Positions 15,827 to 23,271 of a stretch of 46,802 nt of DNA are shown here, one piece after another. The notes below the pieces were generated by a model. It was not told where the DNA came from and ran no database searches. It saw only the letters and a list, made by a program, of their open reading frames with translations. The number at the start of each line of letters is the position of its first letter. The stretch's first letter is position 1. The position numbers and the translations under genes were made by a program. Source of the stretch: Phycisphaerae bacterium (GTDB lineage: Bacteria; Planctomycetota; Phycisphaerae; Sedimentisphaerales; Anaerobacaceae); the NCBI GenBank assembly GCA_030601845.1, contig JAUWAY010000020.1, positions 1 through 46,802 on the forward strand, written 5' to 3'.

Positions 15827-17632
15827 ATGGACCATGGAGGCAGACAACCGGGGGAGCAACCTTGCCGCTTTAGATTTTATCGCTACTTATTGGTTTATAG
15901 AATGATAGGAACTGCCAAGAAAATTCTATTTTTGGGCCTGATGGCTTTTTTAACAGTACTATTGGCGCCTTTGGATGCCATCGCTGGAGCCGAAGGATTG
16001 CAGCCGCAAGGGCTAAGTAACGCAGGAATTTATGCCTTAAGGCAGATGGAGCCGAGTTTGACAGGTTCGGGTGTGAAATTGGCCGTTATCTGCCGGAGCA
16101 TTACCTATATCGATGGCAAACCACAAAACGATTACCGGCCGAGTGCCGAGCATAACTGCTTCAAAGGCAAAGAGTTTGTTTTTCACGACAAGGGTGAGCT
16201 GCCGGCTGGGATTTCACCGCATTCGACAGCCATCTGCTCTATACTGTTCGGCGAGGACCCCAATGGGTCCGGTCCGCAGCTGGGGCAATTTTATTATCAA
16301 GGCGTACTACCTCAGGCACAGGCAGACATATACGAATTCTGGCATTTTTTAATCAATAATGTGTACGCCGATAGGCCGGGCGATGTAGATATTGTAACCG
16401 CAAGCATTGGCAACCAGTTTGAAGACTGGTGGACAAGAGGTATTGAATCCTTAGCCGAGCGGTACGGGCTTATTGTTGTGGCCGGCATAGGCAACGGCTC
16501 CAATGTTCACGACCCGCTTCTTTATCCCGCTGCATCGGCAAACGTTATTGGCGTAGGGGTGGTTGACTCGGTGAACAGCGAAGACCTCGCAACGAATCTG
16601 GCACATTTTGCGCTGGCGTATCCGGAGCATTCGAGTTTTGGCCCAACCTCAGACGGGCGATGTAAGCCGGACATCGTTGCGCCGGGTAATTGCCTGGCTG
16701 CCGATGCAAATGAGCCCAACGGCTATGAAGCGACGGGCAATTGGTCGAGCTTCTCGACGCCGATAGTTGCAGGGACAATCGGGCTGCTGGTTCAAAAGGC
16801 CAAAGAGGACCCAAACTTGAGTTTGGCTGTTTCTCCGGAAGGTGGTAATTGCGTAATCAAAGCTATCCTCTTAAATTCGGCAACGAAACTTCCCTACTGG
16901 CACAAGGGCCGGCTCGAAAAAGATGACGACCACGAGGCACCGCTGGACTATATTCAAGGGGCGGGAATGTTAAACGCGGTCGGCGCCTATGAACATCTGA
17001 TTGCCGGGACAAACAAACCCGGCGATTGTCCAGCAATCGGCTGGGACTTAAACCAGCTGCAAAGAAGTGAAAACCCACAAAACATTTATAAAATTACTCT
17101 TACGCAGGCAGCAGGCAAATTTATTACGGCCACAGTTGTGTGGAACAGGCATTACAACAGCACTTATCCTTTTGAGGCGGTTCCAGAGAAGGACTCCGAC
17201 CTTCGGCTTGAGCTCTGGGCGGTCGACTTAGAAGACCGGAACAATGACTATCTTCTCGATTACAGTGACAGTAGTGTCGATAATGTTGAGCATATTTACG
17301 CCGCTCCAGACGCTAACTATACCGATTACGAGATTGTCATCTCATACAGTGCCATTGACGACCAGAACCAGCCGGATGCAACGCAGCGCTACGGCCTGGC
17401 CTGGAATGTCAGCGAACTCCAGGACAGCAACAGTATCTTCTGGTACGACCTCAATGCCGATGGCATTGTTGATGAGCAGGATTTTTCTATTTTCCTTGAT
17501 AATCTGTTAGGCAGCATTCAATCACCTGATAGTTACCTGCTCGGTGACATCAATGCCGACGGCGCAATCGATGTCAACGATTTGCAAATCCTGCTGGACC
17601 ACAAAGACCTCAAAGCCGATTGGCACCTTTAA
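15827..17632 (+). CDS. Subtilase-like (S8) secreted protein with dockerin, catalytic Asp apparently lost
   Basis: A 601-residue exported protein. I choose ATG 15827 because GGAGG lies nine bases upstream and a promoter ends at 15798; a second ATG at 15902 would give a tighter signal peptide. Residues about 26-57 form the signal segment. The subtilase fold shows His in GISPHSTAICSI (about 131), Asn in AGIGNGS (about 222) and Ser in WSSFSTPIVAG (about 307). Where AVID-T-G is expected the sequence reads AVICRSITYIDG, so the catalytic Asp seems to be Cys. A pre-C-terminal beta domain and a classic two-repeat dockerin (DLNADGIVDEQDFSIF, DINADGAIDVNDLQIL) close the protein. Activity is doubtful. 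Confidence 0.8.
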   Translation: MDHGGRQPGEQPCRFRFYRYLLVYRMIGTAKKILFLGLMAFLTVLLAPLDAIAGAEGLQPQGLSNAGIYALRQMEPSLTGSGVKLAVICRSITYIDGKPQNDYRPSAEHNCFKGKEFVFHDKGELPAGISPHSTAICSILFGEDPNGSGPQLGQFYYQGVLPQAQADIYEFWHFLINNVYADRPGDVDIVTASIGNQFEDWWTRGIESLAERYGLIVVAGIGNGSNVHDPLLYPAASANVIGVGVVDSVNSEDLATNLAHFALAYPEHSSFGPTSDGRCKPDIVAPGNCLAADANEPNGYEATGNWSSFSTPIVAGTIGLLVQKAKEDPNLSLAVSPEGGNCVIKAILLNSATKLPYWHKGRLEKDDDHEAPLDYIQGAGMLNAVGAYEHLIAGTNKPGDCPAIGWDLNQLQRSENPQNIYKITLTQAAGKFITATVVWNRHYNSTYPFEAVPEKDSDLRLELWAVDLEDRNNDYLLDYSDSSVDNVEHIYAAPDANYTDYEIVISYSAIDDQNQPDATQRYGLAWNVSELQDSNSIFWYDLNADGIVDEQDFSIFLDNLLGSIQSPDSYLLGDINADGAIDVNDLQILLDHKDLKADWHL

Positions 17633-17665
17633 TTGATTATTGATTATTGATTATTGACTATTGAA
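17633..17665. repeat. TGATTAT tandem repeat
   Basis: Four to five 7-bp TGATTAT units begin right after the stop codon of the subtilase-like gene. They belong to the same word family as 14050-14090. Confidence 0.8.
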
Positions 17666-18206
17666 CTTCGGGCTTTAATATTCCTTGTTCTAATCACTAT
17701 TCACTCTTTGTGTTCTCCGCGGTTAAATTTTTCTAATTTTTTTTCGGATTTCTCTTGATTTTTTTCAGCAAATCGAGTAGCTTAATTTTATATGGAGAGG
17801 GTGATGGAAGCCGGTTTTTCGTTTCCTACCAGCTTTCCACCACAAAAAGCAAGCCATTTCGGAGGGCGAAACCTAACGAAGGTGTAACCAGAGAAAGGTT
17901 AGTCAGTGCGCCTGCGTTCTAAAGGTTTGAACAAAAAATAGTATTTTGTTGCGAAAGTACAGATAACAGGAAGGAGGCGAAAAATGGAAAAGACGTAAAT
18001 ATAAAATTTTTCTGCATCGGTAACAAGAAATGGTAATTTAATCGTTTTACACACAGGACGGTAATTATCCAGTTTTTGAAAATAAGAAGTTAATTGCTAA
18101 ATCCCGCAGAAAAATTGAGTTGTAAATTTGTCGTTTCTAACAGAGCCGTATCCGATGCACGGTAGACTGTTAAACGGTATGTTCAACTCATAAGGAGGAG
18201 CAAACC
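17666..18206 (+). promoter_or_regulatory. Long leader of the PEP-CTERM propeller gene, possibly structured
   Basis: No full gene is seen in this stretch. At 17862-17910 CTAAC...GTTAG arms enclose GGT/ACC pairing, suggesting folded RNA. A perfect AAGGAGG (17971-17977) serves a four-codon open frame. CCGT...ACGG arms occur around 18148-18165, and AAGGAGG (18192-18198) serves the real gene. It does not match the conserved cores of c-di-GMP, cobalamin or SAM riboswitches as I know them. Confidence 0.35.
17984..17998 (+). other. Four-codon open frame (MEKT) with an ideal ribosome binding site
   Basis: AAGGAGG lies six bases before ATG GAA AAG ACG TAA. In the neighbouring frame the reading would continue basic (KRRKYKIFLHR) before a stop, so this may be the start of a decayed gene. 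It could instead be a very short leader peptide for the gene at 18207. Confidence 0.35.
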
Positions 18207-19286
18207 ATGTACACTCATAATATGTTCCAAAAATCGTTCTACGCCCTTGTTGTGACTCTCGTTGCCGCAAATCCCGCTTGGGCTGGTTTCGCTGATCTCG
18301 TCACAACCTATAATTTTCCGGCTACCCAGTTCGCAATGCATCCGACCAGAAGCCACCTCTATGTTACATCGTCCGCCCGAAATAGTGTTATGATCATTGA
18401 TACCTCTACGTTGTCTCTGCTTGACACAATATTTATCGGCTCGAACCCACAGGGTTTAGCGTTCTCCGAATCGGGCGATAGACTGTTCGTCGCTAATTCG
18501 GGGTCGTCGTTTATCGGAGTCCTTGATACGAACACTTATGAACGATTGGATAGCATCCAAGTTCGTCGCAACCCATACGATCTCGAGATGGGCCGCAACG
18601 GCATTCTCTATGCGACACCAGCATCCGGTCCGTATGCTGGTATCATGCGGATCGACACAAATACCGGGAAGTCACTTGGAGAATTTTCGGGAGGCGTTTT
18701 CATCTACTATGGGGGACTGCTTCAGATCAGTCCTGACAGACAAAAACTCTACTTTGGCAATCGAGGCCTCTCGCCGGGAACACTTGCAAAGTATGACGTC
18801 TCAACTACTTCGCCGACACTTGAAATCCGTAACCCACACGGGGCTCTCGGTTCTAATGGACAAGATGTCGCTCTTAGTTGTAGTGGCGATTGGATCACGT
18901 ACGCCGTTGGTAGCGGCAATCGTGGCTACGATATCGCACTCATTCGAACCAGCGACTTTGCCATTCTCGGCAGTTTTAACACTGGTCCCTACCCTCGGGA
19001 GGTCCAATTTAGCCCCGACGACGAGATACTTTACGCTGTGCACACTGCTGGTCATATCGATGTCTGGGACACTGGAACTTTTCTCCCGCTACCTTCAATC
19101 AATACTGGCTATCGCAACGAAGCCAACGAACTGTTCGTCAATCCAAGCTGGAATTACCTCTTCGCGGCTGTTGGTAATGAACTGCGAGTTTACGACACAG
19201 GCCGATTCATCCCCGAGCCGGGGACGGTTTTGCTGTTAGGTTTGGGTGGGGTGATGCTGCGTAAAAAATCAAAAATTAAACATTAA
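18207..19286 (+). CDS. PEP-CTERM beta-propeller (YVTN/YncE-like) surface protein
   Basis: A 359-residue protein with a signal peptide (1-25, ending PAWA). Five to seven propeller-like repeats of the YVTN family follow, for example RSHLYVTSSARNSVMIIDT, GDRLFVANSGSSFIGVLDT and DDEILYAVHTAGHIDVWDT. A C-terminal PEP-CTERM signal closes it: FIPEPGTVLLLGLGGVML then RKKSKIKH. Such propellers usually bind proteins or ligands. Exosortase-type sorting to the envelope is expected from the tail, though no exosortase gene is here. GGAGGAG lies six bases before the ATG. The gene stands alone, downstream of a long possibly structured leader. Confidence 0.85.
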   Translation: MYTHNMFQKSFYALVVTLVAANPAWAGFADLVTTYNFPATQFAMHPTRSHLYVTSSARNSVMIIDTSTLSLLDTIFIGSNPQGLAFSESGDRLFVANSGSSFIGVLDTNTYERLDSIQVRRNPYDLEMGRNGILYATPASGPYAGIMRIDTNTGKSLGEFSGGVFIYYGGLLQISPDRQKLYFGNRGLSPGTLAKYDVSTTSPTLEIRNPHGALGSNGQDVALSCSGDWITYAVGSGNRGYDIALIRTSDFAILGSFNTGPYPREVQFSPDDEILYAVHTAGHIDVWDTGTFLPLPSINTGYRNEANELFVNPSWNYLFAAVGNELRVYDTGRFIPEPGTVLLLGLGGVMLRKKSKIKH

Positions 19287-19615
19287 AATTACAAAGCAAA
19301 ATTCAACAATAGAGATTGGTTCCCCTTCGGCTCAGCTCAGGGCTAAAGGCTCTTTTCGCTCGCAATGAGGAAGGGTTGTTGAGATTGCCACGGCCTTTCA
19401 GGCCTCGCAATGACAGCCACTTTACTCCCGTTTTGTGACTTGTGGTTCGACGAGCTGTCATTGTGTACTTGATACGGAATCCAAACGTGCCGACACTTCT
19501 GGATTCCTGCTTGCGCAGGAATGACAATAGACTTGCGCAGGAATGACAATAGACTTTCGCAGGAATGACACGCTTTCGCAGGAATGACAAGTACAAATAG
19601 AGCAGTGGCAAAGCA
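19287..19615. repeat. REP-like repeat cluster
   Basis: No gene. The word 'gcaggaatgacaa' occurs four times at 19511-19592 with spacings of 22, 22 and 19 bases, next to a TTCCTGC-ttgc-GCAGGAA hairpin at 19504-19521. Translated, the repeat gives the familiar spurious SFLRKQESR peptide. Around 19385-19415 another dispersed word (gattgccacggc...cgcaatgacagc) occurs. Confidence 0.8.
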
Positions 19616-20170
19616 CTACTTGAAGCGGTGGGAGGTGATTAGATAGCGGTTGTTGACCTGGAAATTGCCAATAAGAGGTCTTCTCCTGCCCTCGATTTTG
19701 AGCTTAACCTTACCTTGTGTAGGATATCGGCTGGAGTCTAAATTTGCCCTTCCAACGACCGTGATTGGTATCTGGCCTGGCCCTGAGACATTAACGGGAA
19801 ACTTTGTATTGCCGACGCGGCTTCGGGCGTCTGTTTCTCGTGAGTAGAGATTAACTCTGCCGCCCGTTTTTATCTTCTTGCTGTTCGGCAGTTTTATCTG
19901 GACATCCATGATATAGCAGGGCTTTTTTCCATTATTTTTTACAACGCATCCGAACAGAAATGCGCCCTTTATAGAGCCCGTGCTCCGCAAGGAGAACTCT
20001 CCGTTGAGGACTTCCGGCTTGGCCCGCTTTCGCAGAAGGACTTTGATAAGCGCAAAAGCTACGATTGCCACCGCCAGTGCCATAGCTGCATACATAATGG
20101 CATCGCTATAATCCGTTAGCCGGAGCATCCTATCTATAGCTCCATCCAAAATGGCACTTCCATAATCCAT
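19616..20170 (-). CDS. Small membrane-anchored protein, unknown
   Basis: A 184-residue protein with one transmembrane helix at about residues 28-48 (MYAAMALAVAIVAFALIKVLL) followed by RKRAKPE, so the larger C-terminal part is probably cytoplasmic. That part is beta-rich, with GAFLFGCVVKNNGKKPCYIMD and INLRGR-like patterns that suggest an Ig-like or C2-like fold, but I do not recognise a family. Its start region is duplicated just upstream: an out-of-frame ATG at 20220 begins MDYEEAFLEGAI, similar to the true start MDYGSAILDGAI. Moderate confidence that it is a real gene. Confidence 0.6.
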   Translation of the reverse strand: MDYGSAILDGAIDRMLRLTDYSDAIMYAAMALAVAIVAFALIKVLLRKRAKPEVLNGEFSLRSTGSIKGAFLFGCVVKNNGKKPCYIMDVQIKLPNSKKIKTGGRVNLYSRETDARSRVGNTKFPVNVSGPGQIPITVVGRANLDSSRYPTQGKVKLKIEGRRRPLIGNFQVNNRYLITSHRFK

Positions 20171-20220
20171 TTGCCGGGAAATCCTATAGCTCCTTCCAGA
20201 AAAGCCTCCTCATAATCCAT
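20171..20220 (-). repeat. Degenerate tandem copy of the start of the 184-residue gene
   Basis: Both copies contain ATGGATTATG and GGAGCTATAG about 50 bases apart. The upstream copy is in another frame and stops inside the gene. Confidence 0.55.
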
Positions 20221-20420
20221 CAGACGTGATATATACCACAAAATCGGAGGATGTCAAGAACTTTTTTAAAAAAAATTGGCAAGTTTTTACACAAAATCAG
20301 GCTCGAATGAGCAATAAATAACCAGTGTCGGCAAGCCGGGATGCACAGTACTCGCAACAATCCACGAGCCACGAACCCAAAAACTTCTTTTAATTGGGTG
20401 CTATTTCTGGTATTTAAGGG

Positions 20421-20455
20421 CAGAAGACAGAAGTCAGAGGACAGATGACAGAGAA
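20421..20455. repeat. CAGAAGACAG word repeat touching the aroA start
   Basis: Words CAGAAGACAG/AAGTCAGAGGACAG/ATGACAGAG run to the aroA ATG and leave no normal ribosome binding site. The same family occurs at 366-381, 34046-34080, 36715-36735 and 43093-43135. Confidence 0.7.
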
Positions 20456-21775
20456 ATGAAGCTGATTGTACGAAAATCTCGGTTGAAAGGCGAAGTGGTG
20501 ATTCCTGGTTCCAAATCTCATACTATTCGTGCTGTTGCAATCGCCTCTTTAGCTAAAGGCCAAAGCACCATCCACAACCCGCTGGTCTCAGGTGATACGC
20601 AAGCAGCGGTGGCCTGTTACCAAGCGTTAGGCGCCCAGATTGATACGTCCGATTCGAAGCTCTGGAAGGTGGTCGGTACTGGCGGTGAAATTAGCGCACC
20701 GCACGAAGTTATCGATGTGGGCAATTCCGGGACGACGCTGCGTATCGCAATGGGTTCGGCTGCTCTGGCCAAGAGCGGTCAGACTACAACCTTTACCGGC
20801 GATGAGCAAATCCAGGGCCGGCCTGTCGGGCCTTTAATGGAGGCCCTGGGCGATTTGGGAGCAAAATGCACCAGCTTAAAAAACAATGGCAAAGCACCGG
20901 TTGAGGTAACCGGCAAACTGACAGGCGGAAAGACCAGCATTGCTGCAACGACCAGTCAATATCTATCGAGCTTACTTTTGTGCACGCCTTTAGCCAGCCG
21001 AGATAGTGAGATAGATGTTACGCTGCTCAACGAGCCGGGCTATGTGCAAATGACACTCGATTGGCTCGATAAACAGCAAATAAAATACGAGAACCGACCC
21101 CCTGGTTGCTTGGCGCAACCAAGCAGGGGGTGCAAATTCAAAATCAAAGGCAATCAGAGTTACAGGCACTTTGACGCTACAATTCCTGCTGATTTTTCTA
21201 GTGCCACGTTTTTTCTTTGCGCTGCCGCCTTGGTAGCGGATGAGGTAACGCTGTTAGGGCTGGATTTTTCGGATAATCAGCCGGATAAAGCAGTGGTGGA
21301 TTACCTAAAGGCAATGGGCGCCGATATCAGCATCGAGTCAACCTCAATAATCATTAAAGCCGCCCCGCTCAGAGGCGCCGAGCTCGATATGAACAGGACT
21401 CCCGACGCCGTGCCCGCTATGGCCGTTATCGCTGCCTTTGCTGAAGGCACGACCAAACTACTCAACGTCCCCCAGGCACGAAGTAAAGAGACCGACCGAA
21501 TCAAATGTATGGCCGAAGAGCTAAAAAAAATGGCGGTGGACGTTGAAGAATTGCCCAACGGGCTTATAATAAATGGTGGCAGGCCGAAACCAGCTGAGCT
21601 GAACGGCAGAAGCGACCATAGAATTGTAATGGCCCTGTCATTAGCGGGTTTAGCTATTGATGGTCAATGTAGCATCGATACTGCTGAGGCGATGAGCGTT
21701 ACGTTTCCCGATTATGTAGAATTGATGAAAAGTATCGGCGCAAATATGGAATTAGGTAGGGGCAATCCTATGTGA
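20456..21775 (+). CDS. aroA: 3-phosphoshikimate 1-carboxyvinyltransferase (EPSP synthase)
   Basis: A 439-residue EPSP synthase, which transfers enolpyruvyl from PEP to shikimate-3-phosphate. It shows the N-terminal GSKSHTIRA, DVGNSGTTLR (about 86), the Q-x-x-S region SQYLSSLLL, PDAVPAMAV (the Asp-containing loop near 320) and RSKETDRI. About residues 214-226 hold an extra RPPGCLAQPSRGC stretch that is encoded by a DNA palindrome and has no counterpart in the E. coli enzyme. The last codons (GRGNPM) also come from a repeat. No strong ribosome binding site is seen because a word repeat abuts the ATG. It is followed by aroC after 58 bases. Confidence 0.95.
   Translation: MKLIVRKSRLKGEVVIPGSKSHTIRAVAIASLAKGQSTIHNPLVSGDTQAAVACYQALGAQIDTSDSKLWKVVGTGGEISAPHEVIDVGNSGTTLRIAMGSAALAKSGQTTTFTGDEQIQGRPVGPLMEALGDLGAKCTSLKNNGKAPVEVTGKLTGGKTSIAATTSQYLSSLLLCTPLASRDSEIDVTLLNEPGYVQMTLDWLDKQQIKYENRPPGCLAQPSRGCKFKIKGNQSYRHFDATIPADFSSATFFLCAAALVADEVTLLGLDFSDNQPDKAVVDYLKAMGADISIESTSIIIKAAPLRGAELDMNRTPDAVPAMAVIAAFAEGTTKLLNVPQARSKETDRIKCMAEELKKMAVDVEELPNGLIINGGRPKPAELNGRSDHRIVMALSLAGLAIDGQCSIDTAEAMSVTFPDYVELMKSIGANMELGRGNPM
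21097..21131. repeat. In-frame palindrome inside aroA
   Basis: Outer arms ACCCCCTG/CAGGGGGT and inner arms GGTTGC/GCAACC make a hairpin inside the coding sequence. It encodes the additional loop at residues about 214-226. Confidence 0.8.
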
Positions 21776-21821
21776 TTGCCCAACATCAGGGCGACCACAC
21801 GGGTTCGCCCCTACTTTTTTT
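21756..21821 (+). repeat. Composite palindrome at the aroA 3' end with T-run
   Basis: Outer arms GTAGGGGC (21756-21763) and GCCCCTAC (21807-21814) enclose two further hairpins (GGGGCAATC/GATTGCCC and GGGCGA/TCGCCC), followed by seven T. It supplies the last aroA codons and the stop. It may act as a terminator or attenuator before aroC. Confidence 0.75.
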
Positions 21822-21833
21822 AGGAGATAAGAA

Positions 21834-23156
21834 ATGATAGGTTGTCATCTTGGGCGCATGTTTCAGGTAACGGTTGCCGGCGGCTCTTACCAGGAGGGCT
21901 TGACGTCTGTGTTGCAGGGCGTTCCGCCCGGTATGGAACTTACCGAGCAGGAGATATATGGTGACCTGCTTTTGCGCAAGCCGGGCGCCGATGAATTGAG
22001 CAGTCCTCGTAAGGAGCCGGACCTGCCGATTATCTACACCGGGCTAAATGCAGCCGATACCGTCGAAGGAGCAGGGAACAGGAACCACACTAATGGAACG
22101 CCGCTGTCAATTCTGATACCCAACCTCGACCGCCATTTCATTCACATCAAGCAATACCAGGATACGAACCGCACGCCCCGCCCGGGCCACGCATCCTACG
22201 CTTCGTTCATCAAATACGGTCCCGATGACGATGCCATCGGTGCGGGTCTGTTCAGTGGACGCTACACCTGCCCCATCGTCGCTGCCGGATATGTCGCGAA
22301 AAAAGTTCTTAAGAAATGTGGTATCGAGGTATGCTCTTACGTAAAAGAGATTGCGGGCGTTCGGTGTCCCGACGTTGCTGACGAGCAGGCCGCCAACTAC
22401 ACCAACAATTACAAAAAGATGCGTCGTGAGCTTGACCCGTTTTACCAGGAGGTTTACGTCAAAGGCCGCATAACGATGGATATGCGATTTCTGGAAAAAA
22501 TCAGGATATTAGCTGAGATTGAAAACGAAATCGATACCATCCGTAACAAGGCCCCAAAGCTTAGTCGCTCTGAGGTAAGAGACAAATACGGCGTGCATCC
22601 GATACTAAACTGTCCCGATACCGATGCCGCCCAGAAAATGGTTGATGAATGTAATCGCATTTCCGGGACGGGTGATTCAGCGGGCGGTGTTGTTGAAGTT
22701 ATTGTAACCGGTGTTCCGGTAGGTGTCGGCGAACCGGTCTTTTGTAAACTGGACGCTGAACTGGGCCGAATGATGGGCATCGGTGCCGTTAAAGGAGTCG
22801 AGGTCGGCGCCGGCTTTCGCGCCCGCGATATGACGGGCAGCGAAAATAACGACCAGATGCGCGCCGAAAAAGGTAAAGTTATTTTCGAGTCAAATAATGC
22901 CGGCGGTCTTACAGGCGGCCTTTCTACCGGACAACCTATCATTGTCCGGCTCACGGTCAAACCTACATCCACGATTGACAAACCACAGAAGACAATCGAC
23001 AAGTACACCCTGGAGAACAAGGACCTGGCCGCCATCACCCGGCGTGACGCCACGATTGTCGGTCGCATCTGGCCTGTCGCTGAAAATTACACGGCCCTGG
23101 TGATACTTGACCAACTGCTCATACACTACGGCTACCAGGCGCTCAAAGACAAATGA
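21834..23156 (+). CDS. aroC: Divergent chorismate synthase-like protein
   Basis: A 440-residue protein, about 80 longer than usual. The fold of chorismate synthase is clear: GVPPGMELTE, RPGHASY, GVPVGVGEPVF, KGVEVGAGF, KPTSTI and AGG...GG-STG. Chorismate synthase makes chorismate from EPSP using reduced FMN. Several standard residues differ: the GESHG motif reads GGSYQ (His to Tyr), SNHAGG reads SNNAGG and RHDP reads RRDA, while the His of RPGHA and the Asp of RRDA remain. About 55 additional residues are inserted near 180-240. AGGAG lies seven bases before the ATG, directly behind aroA, so a shikimate role is likely, but the chemistry may be altered. Confidence 0.8.
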   Translation: MIGCHLGRMFQVTVAGGSYQEGLTSVLQGVPPGMELTEQEIYGDLLLRKPGADELSSPRKEPDLPIIYTGLNAADTVEGAGNRNHTNGTPLSILIPNLDRHFIHIKQYQDTNRTPRPGHASYASFIKYGPDDDAIGAGLFSGRYTCPIVAAGYVAKKVLKKCGIEVCSYVKEIAGVRCPDVADEQAANYTNNYKKMRRELDPFYQEVYVKGRITMDMRFLEKIRILAEIENEIDTIRNKAPKLSRSEVRDKYGVHPILNCPDTDAAQKMVDECNRISGTGDSAGGVVEVIVTGVPVGVGEPVFCKLDAELGRMMGIGAVKGVEVGAGFRARDMTGSENNDQMRAEKGKVIFESNNAGGLTGGLSTGQPIIVRLTVKPTSTIDKPQKTIDKYTLENKDLAAITRRDATIVGRIWPVAENYTALVILDQLLIHYGYQALKDK

Positions 23157-23218
23157 AGTGGATACTTGCTGCCGAGCGAGGCCGAGGACAGGTCTGGTGG
23201 GTACAAGCTTTGCGCATT

Positions 23219-23245
23219 AAAAAAGCCCCGGCTACAACGCGGGGC
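23219..23245 (-). terminator. Rho-independent terminator of the giant beta-helix gene
   Basis: On the minus strand GCCCCG/CGGGGC forms a 6-bp stem followed by TTTTTTA, 26 bases after the stop codon. Confidence 0.85.
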
Positions 23246-23271
23246 CTGATATTTGGGCCATACTAACAGCA

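Noticed and set aside
17815-17935. Possible c-di-GMP-I, cobalamin or SAM riboswitch
   Set aside because: The conserved cores that I know are not present, so I list only a possible structured leader.
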